Source: Pseudomonas sp. TH43 (GTDB taxonomy: Bacteria > Pseudomonadota > Gammaproteobacteria > Pseudomonadales > Pseudomonadaceae). From it: a DNA stretch of 64,000 bases. Shown piece after piece: positions 16,499-25,592 of the stretch; position 1 is the stretch's first letter; every line of letters begins with the position of its first letter. The stretch is taken from positions 186,001 to 250,000 of the forward strand of contig NZ_JAEKFI010000004.1 of NCBI RefSeq assembly GCF_016650635.1, in the 5' to 3' direction. A model generated the notes under the pieces. It ran no database searches, had not been told where the DNA came from, and saw only the letters and a list, made by a program, of their open reading frames with translations. A program made the position numbers and the translations under genes.

Positions 16499-17560
16499 TC
16501 AATCGTCCACGGCATCGAGAAACTCGTCTACCACGGGCATCTCACCCATTCGTGACGGAATGTTTAAACCGAAATGCAGATACGCATGCCGCGTCACCAC
16601 CCTGCCCCGTGGCGTGCGCATGATGTAACCCTGTTGAATCAGGTACGGCTCCAGCACATCTTCAATGGTGTGACGCTCTTCGCTGATCGCAGCAGCAAGA
16701 CTGTCGATGCCCACCGGGCCGCCATCAAACTTCTCGATCATGGTCAGCAGCAGACGCCGGTCCTGATGATCGAAACCGTGTTCGTCGACATCCAGCAGGT
16801 TCAACGCCAGGTCAGCCACCGATTTGGTGATATGGCCCTTGGCGCGTACTTCGGCAAAATCGCGCACGCGGCGCAGCAGACGATTGGCGATTCGCGGCGT
16901 ACCACGGGCGCGCCGAGCGATTTCGAAAGAACCCTCCGGATCCAGCGGCAGACCAAGGATAGCCGCCGAACGACTGACAATCGTCGCCAGATCGGCAGTG
17001 CTATAGAACTCAAGACGCTGGACGATACCAAAGCGGTCACGCAACGGATTGGTCAGCATGCCGGCGCGAGTGGTCGCCCCCACCAGGGTGAAAGGTGGCA
17101 GATCGAGCTTGATCGAGCGCGCTGCTGGCCCTTCGCCGATCATGATGTCGAGCTGGAAATCTTCCATCGCCGGGTACAGCACTTCTTCAACGATTGGCGA
17201 CAGACGATGGATTTCGTCGATAAACAGCACATCGTGCGGTTCAAGGTTGGTCAGCAGTGCGGCCAGATCGCCCGGACGTTCCAGCACCGGGCCCGAGGTG
17301 CTCTTGATCGACACGCCCATTTCCTGGGCAATGATGTTGGCCAGCGTGGTTTTACCCAACCCCGGCGGGCCGAAGATCAGCGTGTGATCGAGGGATTCAC
17401 TACGGCCACGGGCGGCCTGGATGAACAGTTCCATCTGTTCGCGCACGGTCGGCTGGCCAATGTAGTCGGCCAGGCTGACCGGGCGAATGGCGCGGTCCTG
17501 GACTTCTTCGCGCTCGCGCGGGCTGTGCGCAGCGGCGATCAGACGATCAGCTTCAATCAC
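16499..17560 (-). CDS. ruvB: Holliday junction helicase RuvB
   Basis: AAA+ motor that drives branch migration with RuvA. Walker A GPPGLGKT is at 64-71 and Walker B with DEIHRLSP follows. The C-terminal winged helix ends in RTPRGRVVT. 353 residues, starting at GTG 17560 directly after the ruvA stop at 17561. The ruvC-ruvA-ruvB order is standard. Confidence 0.97.
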   Translation of the reverse strand: MIEADRLIAAAHSPREREEVQDRAIRPVSLADYIGQPTVREQMELFIQAARGRSESLDHTLIFGPPGLGKTTLANIIAQEMGVSIKSTSGPVLERPGDLAALLTNLEPHDVLFIDEIHRLSPIVEEVLYPAMEDFQLDIMIGEGPAARSIKLDLPPFTLVGATTRAGMLTNPLRDRFGIVQRLEFYSTADLATIVSRSAAILGLPLDPEGSFEIARRARGTPRIANRLLRRVRDFAEVRAKGHITKSVADLALNLLDVDEHGFDHQDRRLLLTMIEKFDGGPVGIDSLAAAISEERHTIEDVLEPYLIQQGYIMRTPRGRVVTRHAYLHFGLNIPSRMGEMPVVDEFLDAVDD

Positions 17561-18169
17561 TTAAATCATTCCCTTCAGGGCGCGGCGGATCAGGTCTTCA
17601 CTGCTCAAATTCTTGTCCTTGATGGCGGTAATCGCCTTGCTCGCTTCCTGCGGCTTGTAGCCCAGGGAAATCAGCGCACTCACTGCATCGTTCTCGGCGG
17701 TGTTGACCGGCGCCGGGCCGTCGGGCTGATTCGGTACCAGGGCAAACATTGCCGGCGAGGTTTCCCAGGCCTTGAAGCGATCTTTCAGTTCGACCAGCAA
17801 ACGCTCGGCAGTTTTCTTGCCGACGCCCGGCACCTTGGTCAGGGCCGAGGTGTCCTGGGACTGTACGCAGCGGATCAGTTCGTCGACCTCCAGGCTCGAC
17901 ATCAATGCCAGCGCCAATTTCGGCCCGACACCATTGAGACGGATCAACTCGCGAAAAAAGTCTCGCTCACGCTTGCCGGCAAAACCATAGAGTAACTGCG
18001 CGTCTTCGCGTACGACCAAATGGGTGTGCAGGGTCAGTGGTTCACCGACCGACGGCAGACGATAAAGCGTGGTCATGGGCACTTCCAGCTCATACCCGAG
18101 GCCGTTTACATCGAGAATCAGGTGCGGCGGCTGTTTCTCAGCCAGAGTGCCGCGCAAGCGTCCAATCAC
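17561..18169 (-). CDS. ruvA: Holliday junction protein RuvA
   Basis: Tetrameric junction-binding subunit of 202 residues. The N-terminal OB domain (MIGRLRGTLAEKQPPHLILDVNGLGYELEVP) is followed by helix-hairpin-helix motifs (LNGVGPKLALALMS, VPGVGKKTAERLLVELKD). The C-terminal RuvB-contact domain is separated by a flexible linker near 140-155. ruvB follows immediately. Confidence 0.97.
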   Translation of the reverse strand: MIGRLRGTLAEKQPPHLILDVNGLGYELEVPMTTLYRLPSVGEPLTLHTHLVVREDAQLLYGFAGKRERDFFRELIRLNGVGPKLALALMSSLEVDELIRCVQSQDTSALTKVPGVGKKTAERLLVELKDRFKAWETSPAMFALVPNQPDGPAPVNTAENDAVSALISLGYKPQEASKAITAIKDKNLSSEDLIRRALKGMI

Positions 18170-18283
18170 GTTTCAGATCCTTGAGCGTTGGCCAGCCGTG
18201 GGCTGGCGACTGTCGAAAGGCGGATCAAGGGCCGACGACCCAGGCGCAAAAATCCGCTTTCAGGAAAATTGATGCTGATGCTA

Positions 18284-18811
18284 TCAGAGACGCAAGCGCC
18301 CGCCACGACTGCGTGCAGTGCCCAAGCCATGCGGTAGCAGGCTGGAACGGGTGTGCGCGTGACAAATGGCGATGGCCAGGGCGTCGGAGGCATCGATCTG
18401 CGGTTTGCTGGTCAGCTTGAGCATGTGCATGACCATCATCTGCACTTGTTCTTTATTGGCGGCGCCGGTGCCCACCACGGCCTGCTTGACCTGAGTGGCG
18501 GTGTATTCGGCGATCTCCAGGCTCTCTTCAGCGCCAGCGACAATCGCAGCGCCACGAGCCTGCCCCAGCTTCAGCGCCGAATCGGCATTTTTCGCCATGA
18601 ACACCTTTTCGATGCCCATGGTCACCGGGCCATAAGTCTGGATGATCTCACGCACGCCGCGATAAACAATTTGCAAACGCTCATGCAATTCGCCTGCGCC
18701 GGTGCGGATGCAGCCAGAGGCCACATAAATGCAGCCGCCACGCCCGGTATCACGAACAATCCCGTAACCGGTGATGCGCGAGCCGGGGTCGATACCAAGA
18801 ATTAAAGTCAT
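18284..18811 (-). CDS. ruvC: Holliday junction resolvase RuvC
   Basis: Endonuclease that cuts Holliday junctions symmetrically. The N-terminal LILGIDPGSRITGYGIV holds the first catalytic Asp (Asp7), GIEKVFM the acidic residue near 68, and the C-terminal DASDALAIAICHAH the last pair. 175 residues. A 114-bp gap separates it from ruvA, longer than usual for one translational unit. Confidence 0.97.
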   Translation of the reverse strand: MTLILGIDPGSRITGYGIVRDTGRGGCIYVASGCIRTGAGELHERLQIVYRGVREIIQTYGPVTMGIEKVFMAKNADSALKLGQARGAAIVAGAEESLEIAEYTATQVKQAVVGTGAANKEQVQMMVMHMLKLTSKPQIDASDALAIAICHAHTRSSLLPHGLGTARSRGGRLRL

Positions 18812-18848
18812 AACGCCTGCAGAAATTGATGCGAAAGCTGAGGGTACA

Positions 18849-18922
18849 TGTAGGAGCTGCCGAAGGCTGCGATCTTTTGATCTTTAAAAACAGAAAGATC
18901 GCAGCCTTCGGCAGCTCCTACA
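18849..18922. repeat. REP doublet (second sequence class)
   Basis: TGTAGGAGCTGCCGAAGGCTG...GATC and its inverted copy form a nearly perfect palindrome around a short AT-rich centre. This class differs from the GAGCCTGCTCGCG type. It lies between ruvC and yebC. Confidence 0.9.
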
Positions 18923-18966
18923 GGTGAAGTGTAGAGCCAGCAAAAACTGCGACCTTTCTATTTGCC

Positions 18967-19713
18967 TCAACCGAGTTGAGCGGCCACGTCTTCAGGAATG
19001 TCCGCGTTGGAATAGACGTTCTGCACGTCATCCAGGTCTTCAAGCATGTCGATCAGCTTGAGTACCTTCTCCGCACCTTCCAGATCCAGTTCGGCACTGG
19101 TGGTCGGCTGCATGACGATTTCCGCGTCATCACCCTTGAAACCAGCGGCTTCCAGCGCGTTACGCACCGCGTAGAAACTGGTGAACGAGGTAAACACGTC
19201 GATCGAACCGTCTTCGTGAGTAACCACGTCATCGGCGTCGGCTTCCAGTGCAGCCTCGGTCAGTGCATCTTCGTCGACGCCCGGCGCGAAGCTGATCTGG
19301 CCTTTGCGTTCGAACAGGTACGCCACTGAACCGTCGGTGCCGAGGTTGCCTCCGCACTTGCTGAACGCATGGCGTACGGCTGCCGCAGTACGGTTGCGGT
19401 TGTCGGTCATGCACTCGACCATCACTGCCACGCCACCCGGGCCGTAACCTTCGTAGGTCAGCTCTTCAACGTTGTCCGCTTCGGTGGCACCGGCGCCGCG
19501 CGCAACGGCGCGGTCAATGATGTCGCGGCTCATGTTGGCGCTCAACGCCTTGTCGAGGGCCAGACGCAGACGCGGGTTGGAGCCCGGATCGCCGCCGCCC
19601 TGACGGGCCGCAACGGTCAGCTCACGAATCCACTTGGTGAAGATCTTGCCTCTCTTGGCATCCTGACGTTCTTTGCGGTGCTTGATGTTCGCCCACTTGG
19701 AATGACCTGCCAT
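18967..19713 (-). CDS. yebC: YebC/TACO1 family protein
   Basis: 248-residue three-domain protein beginning AGHSKWANIKHRKERQDAKRGKIF. The family was described as transcriptional regulators (PmpR in P. aeruginosa) and more recently as factors that ease translation of proline-rich stretches. It lies between aspS and ruvC, the usual position. Which role it plays here cannot be decided from sequence. Confidence 0.95.
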   Translation of the reverse strand: MAGHSKWANIKHRKERQDAKRGKIFTKWIRELTVAARQGGGDPGSNPRLRLALDKALSANMSRDIIDRAVARGAGATEADNVEELTYEGYGPGGVAVMVECMTDNRNRTAAAVRHAFSKCGGNLGTDGSVAYLFERKGQISFAPGVDEDALTEAALEADADDVVTHEDGSIDVFTSFTSFYAVRNALEAAGFKGDDAEIVMQPTTSAELDLEGAEKVLKLIDMLEDLDDVQNVYSNADIPEDVAAQLG

Positions 19714-19800
19714 AACTCGCTCCGAATTCTCTTTGAAACGTTGCCCGCCCTGCTCATGCAGCGGCCAGCAAACAAAAAATCTCGACCTGCTCTCTGGAAA

Positions 19801-19830
19801 GAAAAAAGGCGCATCCGAAGATGCGCCTTC
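19801..19830 (-). terminator. Terminator after aspS
   Basis: Minus strand AAGGCGCATC-TTCG-GATGCGCCTT followed by TTTT; perfect 10-bp stem with a UUCG-type loop. It lies 10 bases past the aspS stop and separates aspS from yebC. Confidence 0.92.
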
Positions 19831-19839
19831 AGGCCCGTC

Positions 19840-21615
19840 TTACTCAGCCTTTGGCGTTTCGCGCAAACGAATATGCAGCTCGCGCAGTGCCTTGGCATCC
19901 ACCACACCCGGCGCTTGCGTCATCACGTCGGCAGCACTCTGGGTTTTCGGGAAGGCGATCACTTCACGGATCGACTGAGCGCCGGTCATCAGCATCACCA
20001 GACGGTCCAGACCGAAAGCCAGACCACCGTGTGGCGGTGCACCGTACTTCAGCGCGTCGAGCAGGAAGCCGAATTTCTCTTCCTGTTCCGCTTCGTTGAT
20101 GCCCAGCAGACGGAATACCGCTTGCTGCATTTCCTTGCGGTGAATACGGATCGAACCGCCACCCAGCTCAGTGCCGTTCAGCACCATGTCGTAGGCACGG
20201 GACAGAGCGCCGGCCGGGTTGGCCTCCAGCTCTTCTGGCGAGCACTTCGGTGCGGTGAACGGGTGGTGCAGCGCGGAGAAGCTGCCGTCGTCGTTTTCTT
20301 CGAACATCGGGAAGTCGACAACCCACATCGGTGCCCATTTGCAGGTCAGCAGGTTGAGGTCGTGACCGAGCTTGATGCGCAGCGCACCCAAGGCTTCGCT
20401 GACGATCTTGGCCTTGTCGGCGCCGAAGAACACGATGTCGCCGTCAACTGCGCCAACGCGATCAAGGATGGCATTGAGGTTGTCCAGCGGGATGTTTTTC
20501 ACGATCGGCGATTGCAGACCGTCAACACCGGCTGCGCGCTCGTTGACCTTGATGTATGCCAGGCCCTTGGCACCGTAGATGCCGACGAACTTGGTGTAGT
20601 CGTCGATCTGCTTGCGCGGCATGCTCGCCCCGCCTGGAACGCGCAGTGCGGCGATGCGGCATTTCGGGTCGTTGGCCGGGCCGCTGAACACCTTGAAATC
20701 AACTTCTTTGAGTTGATCGGCAACGTCGACCAGCTCCAGCGGAATACGCAGGTCTGGCTTGTCGGAACCGTAACGGCGCATGGCTTCTTCGAAGGTCATG
20801 TGCGGGAACTCGCCGAATTCCAGATCCAGCACTTCCTTGAACAGGTTGCGGATCATTTGCTCGGTCAGGCCCATGATCTCTTTTTCATCGAGGAAGCTGG
20901 TCTCGATGTCGATCTGGGTGAATTCAGGCTGACGGTCGGCACGCAAGTCTTCGTCACGGAAGCACTTGGCGATCTGGTAGTAACGGTCGAAACCGGCAAC
21001 CATCAGCAGTTGTTTGAACAGTTGCGGCGATTGCGGCAGGGCGAAGAACGAACCGGCGTGGGTACGGCTTGGCACCAGATAGTCACGCGCACCTTCAGGG
21101 GTGGCACGGGTCAGGATCGGCGTTTCAACGTCGAGGAAGCCGTTTTCGTCGAGGAAGCGACGGATGCTGGTGGTCATGCGCGAACGCAGACGCAGCTTCT
21201 CGGCCATTTCCGGACGACGCAGGTCGAGGAAACGATAGCGCAGACGGGTTTCTTCGCCGACGTCGGAGAATTCGTTCAGTGGGAACGGCGGGGTTTCCGA
21301 CTCGTTCAGCACTTCCAGCTCGTAGCCCAGCACTTCGATCATGCCCGACGCCATGTTGGCGTTGGTCGCACCGGCCGGACGCAGACGTACCTTGCCGGTG
21401 ATCTTCACCACGTATTCACTGCGCACGCGATCGGCAGCGGCGAAGCTTTCGGCGCGATCCGGATCGAATACCACTTGGGCCAGACCATCACGATCACGGA
21501 TATCGAGGAAAATCACCCCGCCGTGGTCGCGACGACGGTGAACCCATCCGCAAAGGGTAATTTCCTGGCCTTCCAGGCTTTCGTTCAGTTGGCCGCAATA
21601 GTGGCTGCGCATCAT
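19840..21615 (-). CDS. aspS: Aspartyl-tRNA synthetase
   Basis: Class II synthetase of 591 residues. The N-terminal OB anticodon-binding domain (ITLCGWVHRRRDHGGVIFLDIRDRDG) is followed by motif 2 (FRDEDLRADRQPEFTQIDIE), the bacterial GAD insertion domain and motif 3 (GLAFGLDRLVML). In Pseudomonas this enzyme is generally non-discriminating and also charges tRNA-Asn, which GatCAB then amidates; that is family knowledge. The start may be either of two consecutive ATGs at 21615/21612. Confidence 0.96.
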   Translation of the reverse strand: MMRSHYCGQLNESLEGQEITLCGWVHRRRDHGGVIFLDIRDRDGLAQVVFDPDRAESFAAADRVRSEYVVKITGKVRLRPAGATNANMASGMIEVLGYELEVLNESETPPFPLNEFSDVGEETRLRYRFLDLRRPEMAEKLRLRSRMTTSIRRFLDENGFLDVETPILTRATPEGARDYLVPSRTHAGSFFALPQSPQLFKQLLMVAGFDRYYQIAKCFRDEDLRADRQPEFTQIDIETSFLDEKEIMGLTEQMIRNLFKEVLDLEFGEFPHMTFEEAMRRYGSDKPDLRIPLELVDVADQLKEVDFKVFSGPANDPKCRIAALRVPGGASMPRKQIDDYTKFVGIYGAKGLAYIKVNERAAGVDGLQSPIVKNIPLDNLNAILDRVGAVDGDIVFFGADKAKIVSEALGALRIKLGHDLNLLTCKWAPMWVVDFPMFEENDDGSFSALHHPFTAPKCSPEELEANPAGALSRAYDMVLNGTELGGGSIRIHRKEMQQAVFRLLGINEAEQEEKFGFLLDALKYGAPPHGGLAFGLDRLVMLMTGAQSIREVIAFPKTQSAADVMTQAPGVVDAKALRELHIRLRETPKAE

Positions 21616-21714
21616 GATAATGGTTCGCTTCTCGTCATTCGATATTCGGTGGAGATCCCGTTGCTCTCAAGCAATGCGGAAACTCACGCGTGTCGTTCAA
21701 CCTGGGGTTGAACC

Positions 21715-21936
21715 CTAGTCAGATTTGTCGCCACCGGCCAGGTTCTTCTTGGCGCCGGTCTTGAAATCGGTTTCGTACCAACCGCCGCCACTGAGGCGAA
21801 AGCCTGGCATCGACAGTTGTTTCTTCAACTCTGGCGCCTGGCAGGCAGGGCAGTCGACCAGCGGTGACTCGCTGATCTTTTGAATGGCTTCCAACTGATG
21901 ACCACAGGAAGCGCATTGGTAATCGTACATCGGCAT
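21715..21936 (-). CDS. FmdB-family zinc ribbon protein
   Basis: 73-residue protein with two CxxC knuckles (QCASCGH and DCPACQA) about 20 residues apart, forming a zinc ribbon. MPMYDYQCASCG is the signature of the FmdB regulatory-type family. It sits just upstream of aspS, as in many gammaproteobacteria. The cellular function is not known. Confidence 0.9.
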   Translation of the reverse strand: MPMYDYQCASCGHQLEAIQKISESPLVDCPACQAPELKKQLSMPGFRLSGGGWYETDFKTGAKKNLAGGDKSD

Positions 21937-22069
21937 GGGGGTGTCTCGGCGATCAGATTGCCACCGCGCGCAGGGCTTTGCGGCGAAAGGGCGGGATTAT
22001 ATCCATTAAATGCGGGCTGTGCAGCCGTAACACTGCACAGTCCGACACCTTGCCTGCAACCGCTGTTGT

Positions 22070-22408
22070 TCAAAGCGCAGGCGCTGGCGTCACCTCCCTG
22101 CCCTCGTTCATCACGCAGACCACCCGCACCAGCGCGCTGAAGTTTTTCACGCCACCGTGGCGCAATTGCACCTGGCGATCAACGTGGGACAACAGCGAGC
22201 TGATCGAACAGCAGTTATTGCGCGCCATGTTGCCGAGGATATTCCAGTACACCTGCTCGAGCCGCAGGCAGGTTGCATAACCATTCAAACGCACGGATCG
22301 CGACAGCGGTCGGACCAATGCCATGTCGAACTCGTTGATGAACGGGCCGACGATAAATTCCTGTGGCGGCCCGACAATCCTGTCGTTTCGCCTGTCTGCA
22401 TCTTCCAT
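22070..22408 (-). CDS. Ribbon-helix-helix domain protein
   Basis: 112 residues starting MEDADRRNDRIVG. The segment RPLSRSVRLNGYATCLRLEQVYWNILGNMARNNCCSISSLLSHVD resembles the RHH_4 type (arc/MetJ-like) DNA-binding fold. ATG 22408 is preferred because GGAG lies 10 bases upstream; a longer frame exists but has no ribosome site. Related proteins are sometimes mis-labelled aryl-sulfate sulfotransferase. It lies between the FmdB gene and dps. The target is unknown. Confidence 0.7.
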   Translation of the reverse strand: MEDADRRNDRIVGPPQEFIVGPFINEFDMALVRPLSRSVRLNGYATCLRLEQVYWNILGNMARNNCCSISSLLSHVDRQVQLRHGGVKNFSALVRVVCVMNEGREVTPAPAL

Positions 22409-22591
22409 TTCGGTGACACTCCTTTGCCATCTCTGCGGGTTATTTGAAGCCACATCCTGTGACTTCATAAAACCGCAGACGCAAAGTTATATCCAGATGA
22501 CTTATTGACCATCAACGTAGGATAAGCCAACGAAACAGGTAAGAGTCTGGACAGCGCGCGAGCACCTGGTCGAGATGCCCGCGCGGCTGGG

Positions 22592-23062
22592 TCATGCTTC
22601 CAGCAGCGCGCGCAGCATCCACGCGGTTTTTTCATGCACTTGCATACGCTGGGTCAGCAGGTCGGCGGTGGGCTCATCGCTGACTTTGTCGAGCAACGGG
22701 AAGATACCGCGAGCCGTGCGGGTCACCGCTTCCTGACCGGCAACCAGTTGCTTGATCATGTCCTCGGCAGCCGGTACGCCCTCCTCTTCCTTAATAGAAG
22801 AAAGACGCGCGTAGGTGGCATAGGCACCCGGCGCCGGGAAACCGAGGGCGCGAATGCGCTCGGCGATCAAATCCACGGCAAGCGCCAGTTCGTTGTATTG
22901 CTCTTCGAACATCAAGTGCAGCGTGCGGAACATCGGCCCGGTGACGTTCCAGTGGAAGTTGTGGGTTTTCAAATACAGCACGTAGGTGTCCGACAGCAGA
23001 CGCGACAGCCCTTCAACGATGGACTTGCGATCCTCTTCACTGATACCGATATCGATTGCCAT
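22592..23062 (-). CDS. dps: Dps-family ferritin
   Basis: 156-residue miniferritin that oxidises and stores iron and protects DNA under starvation or peroxide stress. The ferroxidase ligands are visible in THNFHWNVTGPMFRTLHLMFEEQYNELALAVDLIAERIRALG (about 34-75). No lysine-rich N-terminal tail is seen, so DNA binding may be weak. The position between aspS and the slyX/oprD block matches P. aeruginosa, where the gene is annotated dps. The start ATG 23062 follows a TAGGGGG-type purine stretch. Confidence 0.93.
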   Translation of the reverse strand: MAIDIGISEEDRKSIVEGLSRLLSDTYVLYLKTHNFHWNVTGPMFRTLHLMFEEQYNELALAVDLIAERIRALGFPAPGAYATYARLSSIKEEEGVPAAEDMIKQLVAGQEAVTRTARGIFPLLDKVSDEPTADLLTQRMQVHEKTAWMLRALLEA

Positions 23063-23375
23063 GTTTTACCCCCTAACGGCGATTGAATTCATCCAAAGGT
23101 GCAGACCCACTCTAGCAAGGCTGTCGACACCTCGCAGCCCCGATCACGCATACAGGCTGCGACAAATCGACCGGCACCTTGCCACTGGCCGGGCTGATTT
23201 GAGTCGCTGCAGGCTTTGCTGTTAAATAGGCAGTGTGTCGCCATGCCCAATTTTCCGGGGTGTTGCGCATAGGCTGATGCCGTGTACGTGCCTACCGCCT
23301 CTTTATTTTGTTGTGAAGCGAACCGTACGCCTTCAGCTCTTCCTTGTGAGCCGTCATAAACGTGAGCCAATTAAA

Positions 23376-23978
23376 ATGTTGAAAATCGTCCACCTGCTAA
23401 TGGGCGCAGCGGCCTTGCTGCTGTCGTTCATACCCAGCTTGAAATCCGAAGCCGTTCCCTACCTGCAACAACCCGACGCACTCTACCTGGCCTTTTTCGG
23501 CCTGCTGAACCTGGTCATCGCTCCAGTGATTCCTTACTGGAACAAAGGCCCGCGTCAGCATCTGCAAAATCTGGTCAGCGCGCTTCTGGTGCTGACTGTC
23601 GTCCTGCAAACCTTGACTCTGATCGCGCCGATGCCTGTCATCGCCGGCCAGCCAGCTGTGTTGTTCAGCCTGGTAATTGCGCTGGTTGCCGTTATCCTGC
23701 ACCTGGCTGTCAGCTTCTATCGATCTTCACCGGCTGCCGCGCCAACCAGCTACGACATGACCAACCGCGATACCGGCACCGTCAAGTGGTTCAACACCTC
23801 CAAAGGCTTCGGCTTTATCTCGCGCGATTCCGGCGATGATATTTTCGTGCACTTTCGTGCAATCCGTGGCGAAGGCCACCGCGTTCTGGTCGAAGGCCAG
23901 CGCGTGGAATTCTCGGTGATGAACCGAGACAAAGGCCTGCAAGCCGAGGACGTGATCGCCGCTCTGCCGCGTCGCTGA
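23376..23978 (+). CDS. Membrane-anchored cold-shock domain protein
   Basis: 200 residues. Residues 1-118 hold four hydrophobic segments (about 1-20, 35-54, 66-85 and 93-114). A short linker (118-130) leads to a complete cold-shock domain at 131-198 with TVKWFNTSKGFGFIS (RNP1) and DIFVHF (RNP2). It would tether an RNA/ssDNA-binding OB fold to the cytoplasmic face of the membrane. ATG 23376 (MLKIVHLLMG) is taken over longer in-frame starts, although no strong ribosome site is seen; an internal Met128 could in principle give a soluble form. The orthologue in the P. aeruginosa dps-slyX interval is annotated only as a probable cold-shock protein. Confidence 0.88.
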   Translation: MLKIVHLLMGAAALLLSFIPSLKSEAVPYLQQPDALYLAFFGLLNLVIAPVIPYWNKGPRQHLQNLVSALLVLTVVLQTLTLIAPMPVIAGQPAVLFSLVIALVAVILHLAVSFYRSSPAAAPTSYDMTNRDTGTVKWFNTSKGFGFISRDSGDDIFVHFRAIRGEGHRVLVEGQRVEFSVMNRDKGLQAEDVIAALPRR

Positions 23979-23989
23979 TCCGAGGCAAT

Positions 23990-24027
23990 AAAAAACCGCG
24001 AACAGCCTGGCTGTTCGCGGTTTTTTT
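23990..24027 (+). terminator. Terminator of the membrane cold-shock gene
   Basis: AACCGCGAACAG-CCTGG-CTGTTCGCGGTT followed by T-run; 12-bp stem. The A-run on the other side could let it also end slyX transcription from the minus strand. Confidence 0.93.
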
Positions 24028-24060
24028 ATGCCCTCAATTTCTATTGAAGCAAACGGCTCC

Positions 24061-24267
24061 TTAATAGTGCGGCGGTGGCGCTTCTTCTTCGAACGACTCG
24101 AACTGCCCGACCATTTCCTCCTGACGCTTGAGCAATGCCGCCATCTGCAATTGCAGACGATCAACCACACGCTGCTGCGCGACCAGCACGTCGTTCAACG
24201 CCTGAATAGTGTCATCCTGAAACGCCAGACGGCTTTCCAGATCCATAACGCGTTGTTCCAGGCTCAT
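24061..24267 (-). CDS. slyX: SlyX family protein
   Basis: 68 residues, almost wholly a coiled coil (LEQRVMDLESRLAFQDDTIQALNDVLVAQQRVVDRLQLQMAALLKRQ) ending with the PPPHY tail characteristic of SlyX. The function is unknown. It follows the HIT gene by 3 bp, so the two form one minus-strand unit. Confidence 0.93.
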   Translation of the reverse strand: MSLEQRVMDLESRLAFQDDTIQALNDVLVAQQRVVDRLQLQMAALLKRQEEMVGQFESFEEEAPPPHY

Positions 24268-24270
24268 GCT

Positions 24271-24696
24271 TCAGCCCTCCAGAAACGTGAAGTCTTCGGT
24301 CAACACCAGACGCAACCGCTCGCGAATGGCCGCTGCTTGCTCGGCGCTGTAAGGCTTGGCCGGGTGCTTGCCCCAGACCGGCGCCGGCCAGGCGGCGTCA
24401 TCCCGTTTACGCACGATCACATGCATGTGCATCTGGCTGACCACGTTACCCAGCGTCGCGACGTTCATTTTGTCAGCGTCGAACAGATCCTTGAGCAACT
24501 CCGCCATTGCGGTGGTTTCCAGCCACAACTGCTGCTGATCGGCGACATCCAACTGAAACAACTCGCTGATATCGTCGCGGCGTGGCACCAGGATGAACCA
24601 CGGGTAGTTGGCGTCGTTGGACAGCAATAGCCGGCAGAGCGGGAAGTCGCCGATAACCAGCGTGTCCTGTTGAAGTCGTGAATCTAAAGCAAACAC
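24271..24696 (-). CDS. HIT-family nucleotide-binding protein
   Basis: 141 residues beginning at GTG 24696 (VFALDSRLQQDTLVIGD), chosen because GGAG lies 8 bases upstream and the family starts there. The histidine-triad region reads NVVSQMHMHVIVRKRDD: the usual first histidine is replaced by Gln, leaving His-x-His. The HIT superfamily hydrolyses or transfers nucleoside phosphates. The gene is cotranscribed with slyX and keeps the Pseudomonas oprD neighbourhood order. The natural substrate is unknown. Confidence 0.88.
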   Translation of the reverse strand: MFALDSRLQQDTLVIGDFPLCRLLLSNDANYPWFILVPRRDDISELFQLDVADQQQLWLETTAMAELLKDLFDADKMNVATLGNVVSQMHMHVIVRKRDDAAWPAPVWGKHPAKPYSAEQAAAIRERLRLVLTEDFTFLEG

Positions 24697-25592
24697 TGCG
24701 TGCACTCCGGCTGATCGACATAGTGAGCTTAGCGGCCATCCCGCAGGACGTTGCACCAAGCGACAGACCGGCAGCATACCTGCGATTACGCCAGCCTTCA
24801 CGACAGCAGTGCCCTCTCGTCATTCACCGCGCGCCCCGACATGTGACATTTACCGACACGCCGCACCAACAAAGACCCGAGAAAGGCAATGAACACCCGC
24901 AAATGACCGAAAAACGTTGATGCGTTCGAGATCGCCCACTCACCAAGCTGTGTGATTACAGGACAGCGTGCGATTTTTTTTGCACCAAAACCGCACAGTG
25001 CGTCTACGCTCATGCGTCGAAGCATCCGCCGAATACTCACTCCTGGGGTGAACCGGTAACGTTTTTGGCTGTCGCGTGCGGCTGACGCCGTGGCAACACC
25101 ATTGCAGGAATGGCGTCAAGCCCTTGTAAAAATGGGCTTTGCGCCCCGTATTTATGAGGTTTTTACAGGTAACACGCGCTGTGCAGAAAAATAACCGCAG
25201 CGACATTGCGGTTTGTGCACGCTTGTTGCATTCGCACACATATGGACTATAAGCGCACCACACGATGTGGATGCCTCAAGCCCAACAAAAACAGTGGCAG
25301 GGTTGCCCGATGGAGATTCAAGTGTTTTGCCAGGGACTCTTTTTTAGCGATGCAAACGGCTAAAAAAACAGCGAGAAAGTTGTAGGCCCGATTGCATCGG
25401 TACTGTGAATTTGCGACATCTACACAACCGTCTGCGACAGCGTCGTAAAGAAGGTGAAAGGTTAGATTCGCAAGTATCGCCAACATTGTCTGCGTGATAT
25501 AAGTTTGCGCCGACACAAAAAGAAAGAGCCGCCCAGATAATAAAACAGGTGGGACGGCAGTACTCTTCTAAAAACCAAAGGAGCAAATCACG
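24697..25592. other. About 0.9 kb non-coding region upstream of oprD
   Basis: No convincing gene on either strand; the small frames present lack ribosome sites and family features. It must hold divergent promoters for the HIT-slyX unit and for oprD. Visible elements include hairpins AAGCCC-N10-GGGCTT (about 25109-25131) and CCGCA-N7-TGCGG followed by TTTG (about 25187-25206), and A-rich AACAAAAACA at about 25286, which fits an AAN-type Hfq/Crc target. Regulation of oprD through a long leader is known in P. aeruginosa; equivalence here is inference. Confidence 0.5.

Noticed and set aside
19369..21711. A 780-codon open frame opposite yebC and aspS
   Set aside because: It spans two real minus-strand genes and the terminator between them, with no homology that I can recognise.
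25247..25516. Minus-strand 89-codon frame upstream of oprD
   Set aside because: No ribosome site, no recognisable features, and it overlaps the likely oprD promoter and leader.
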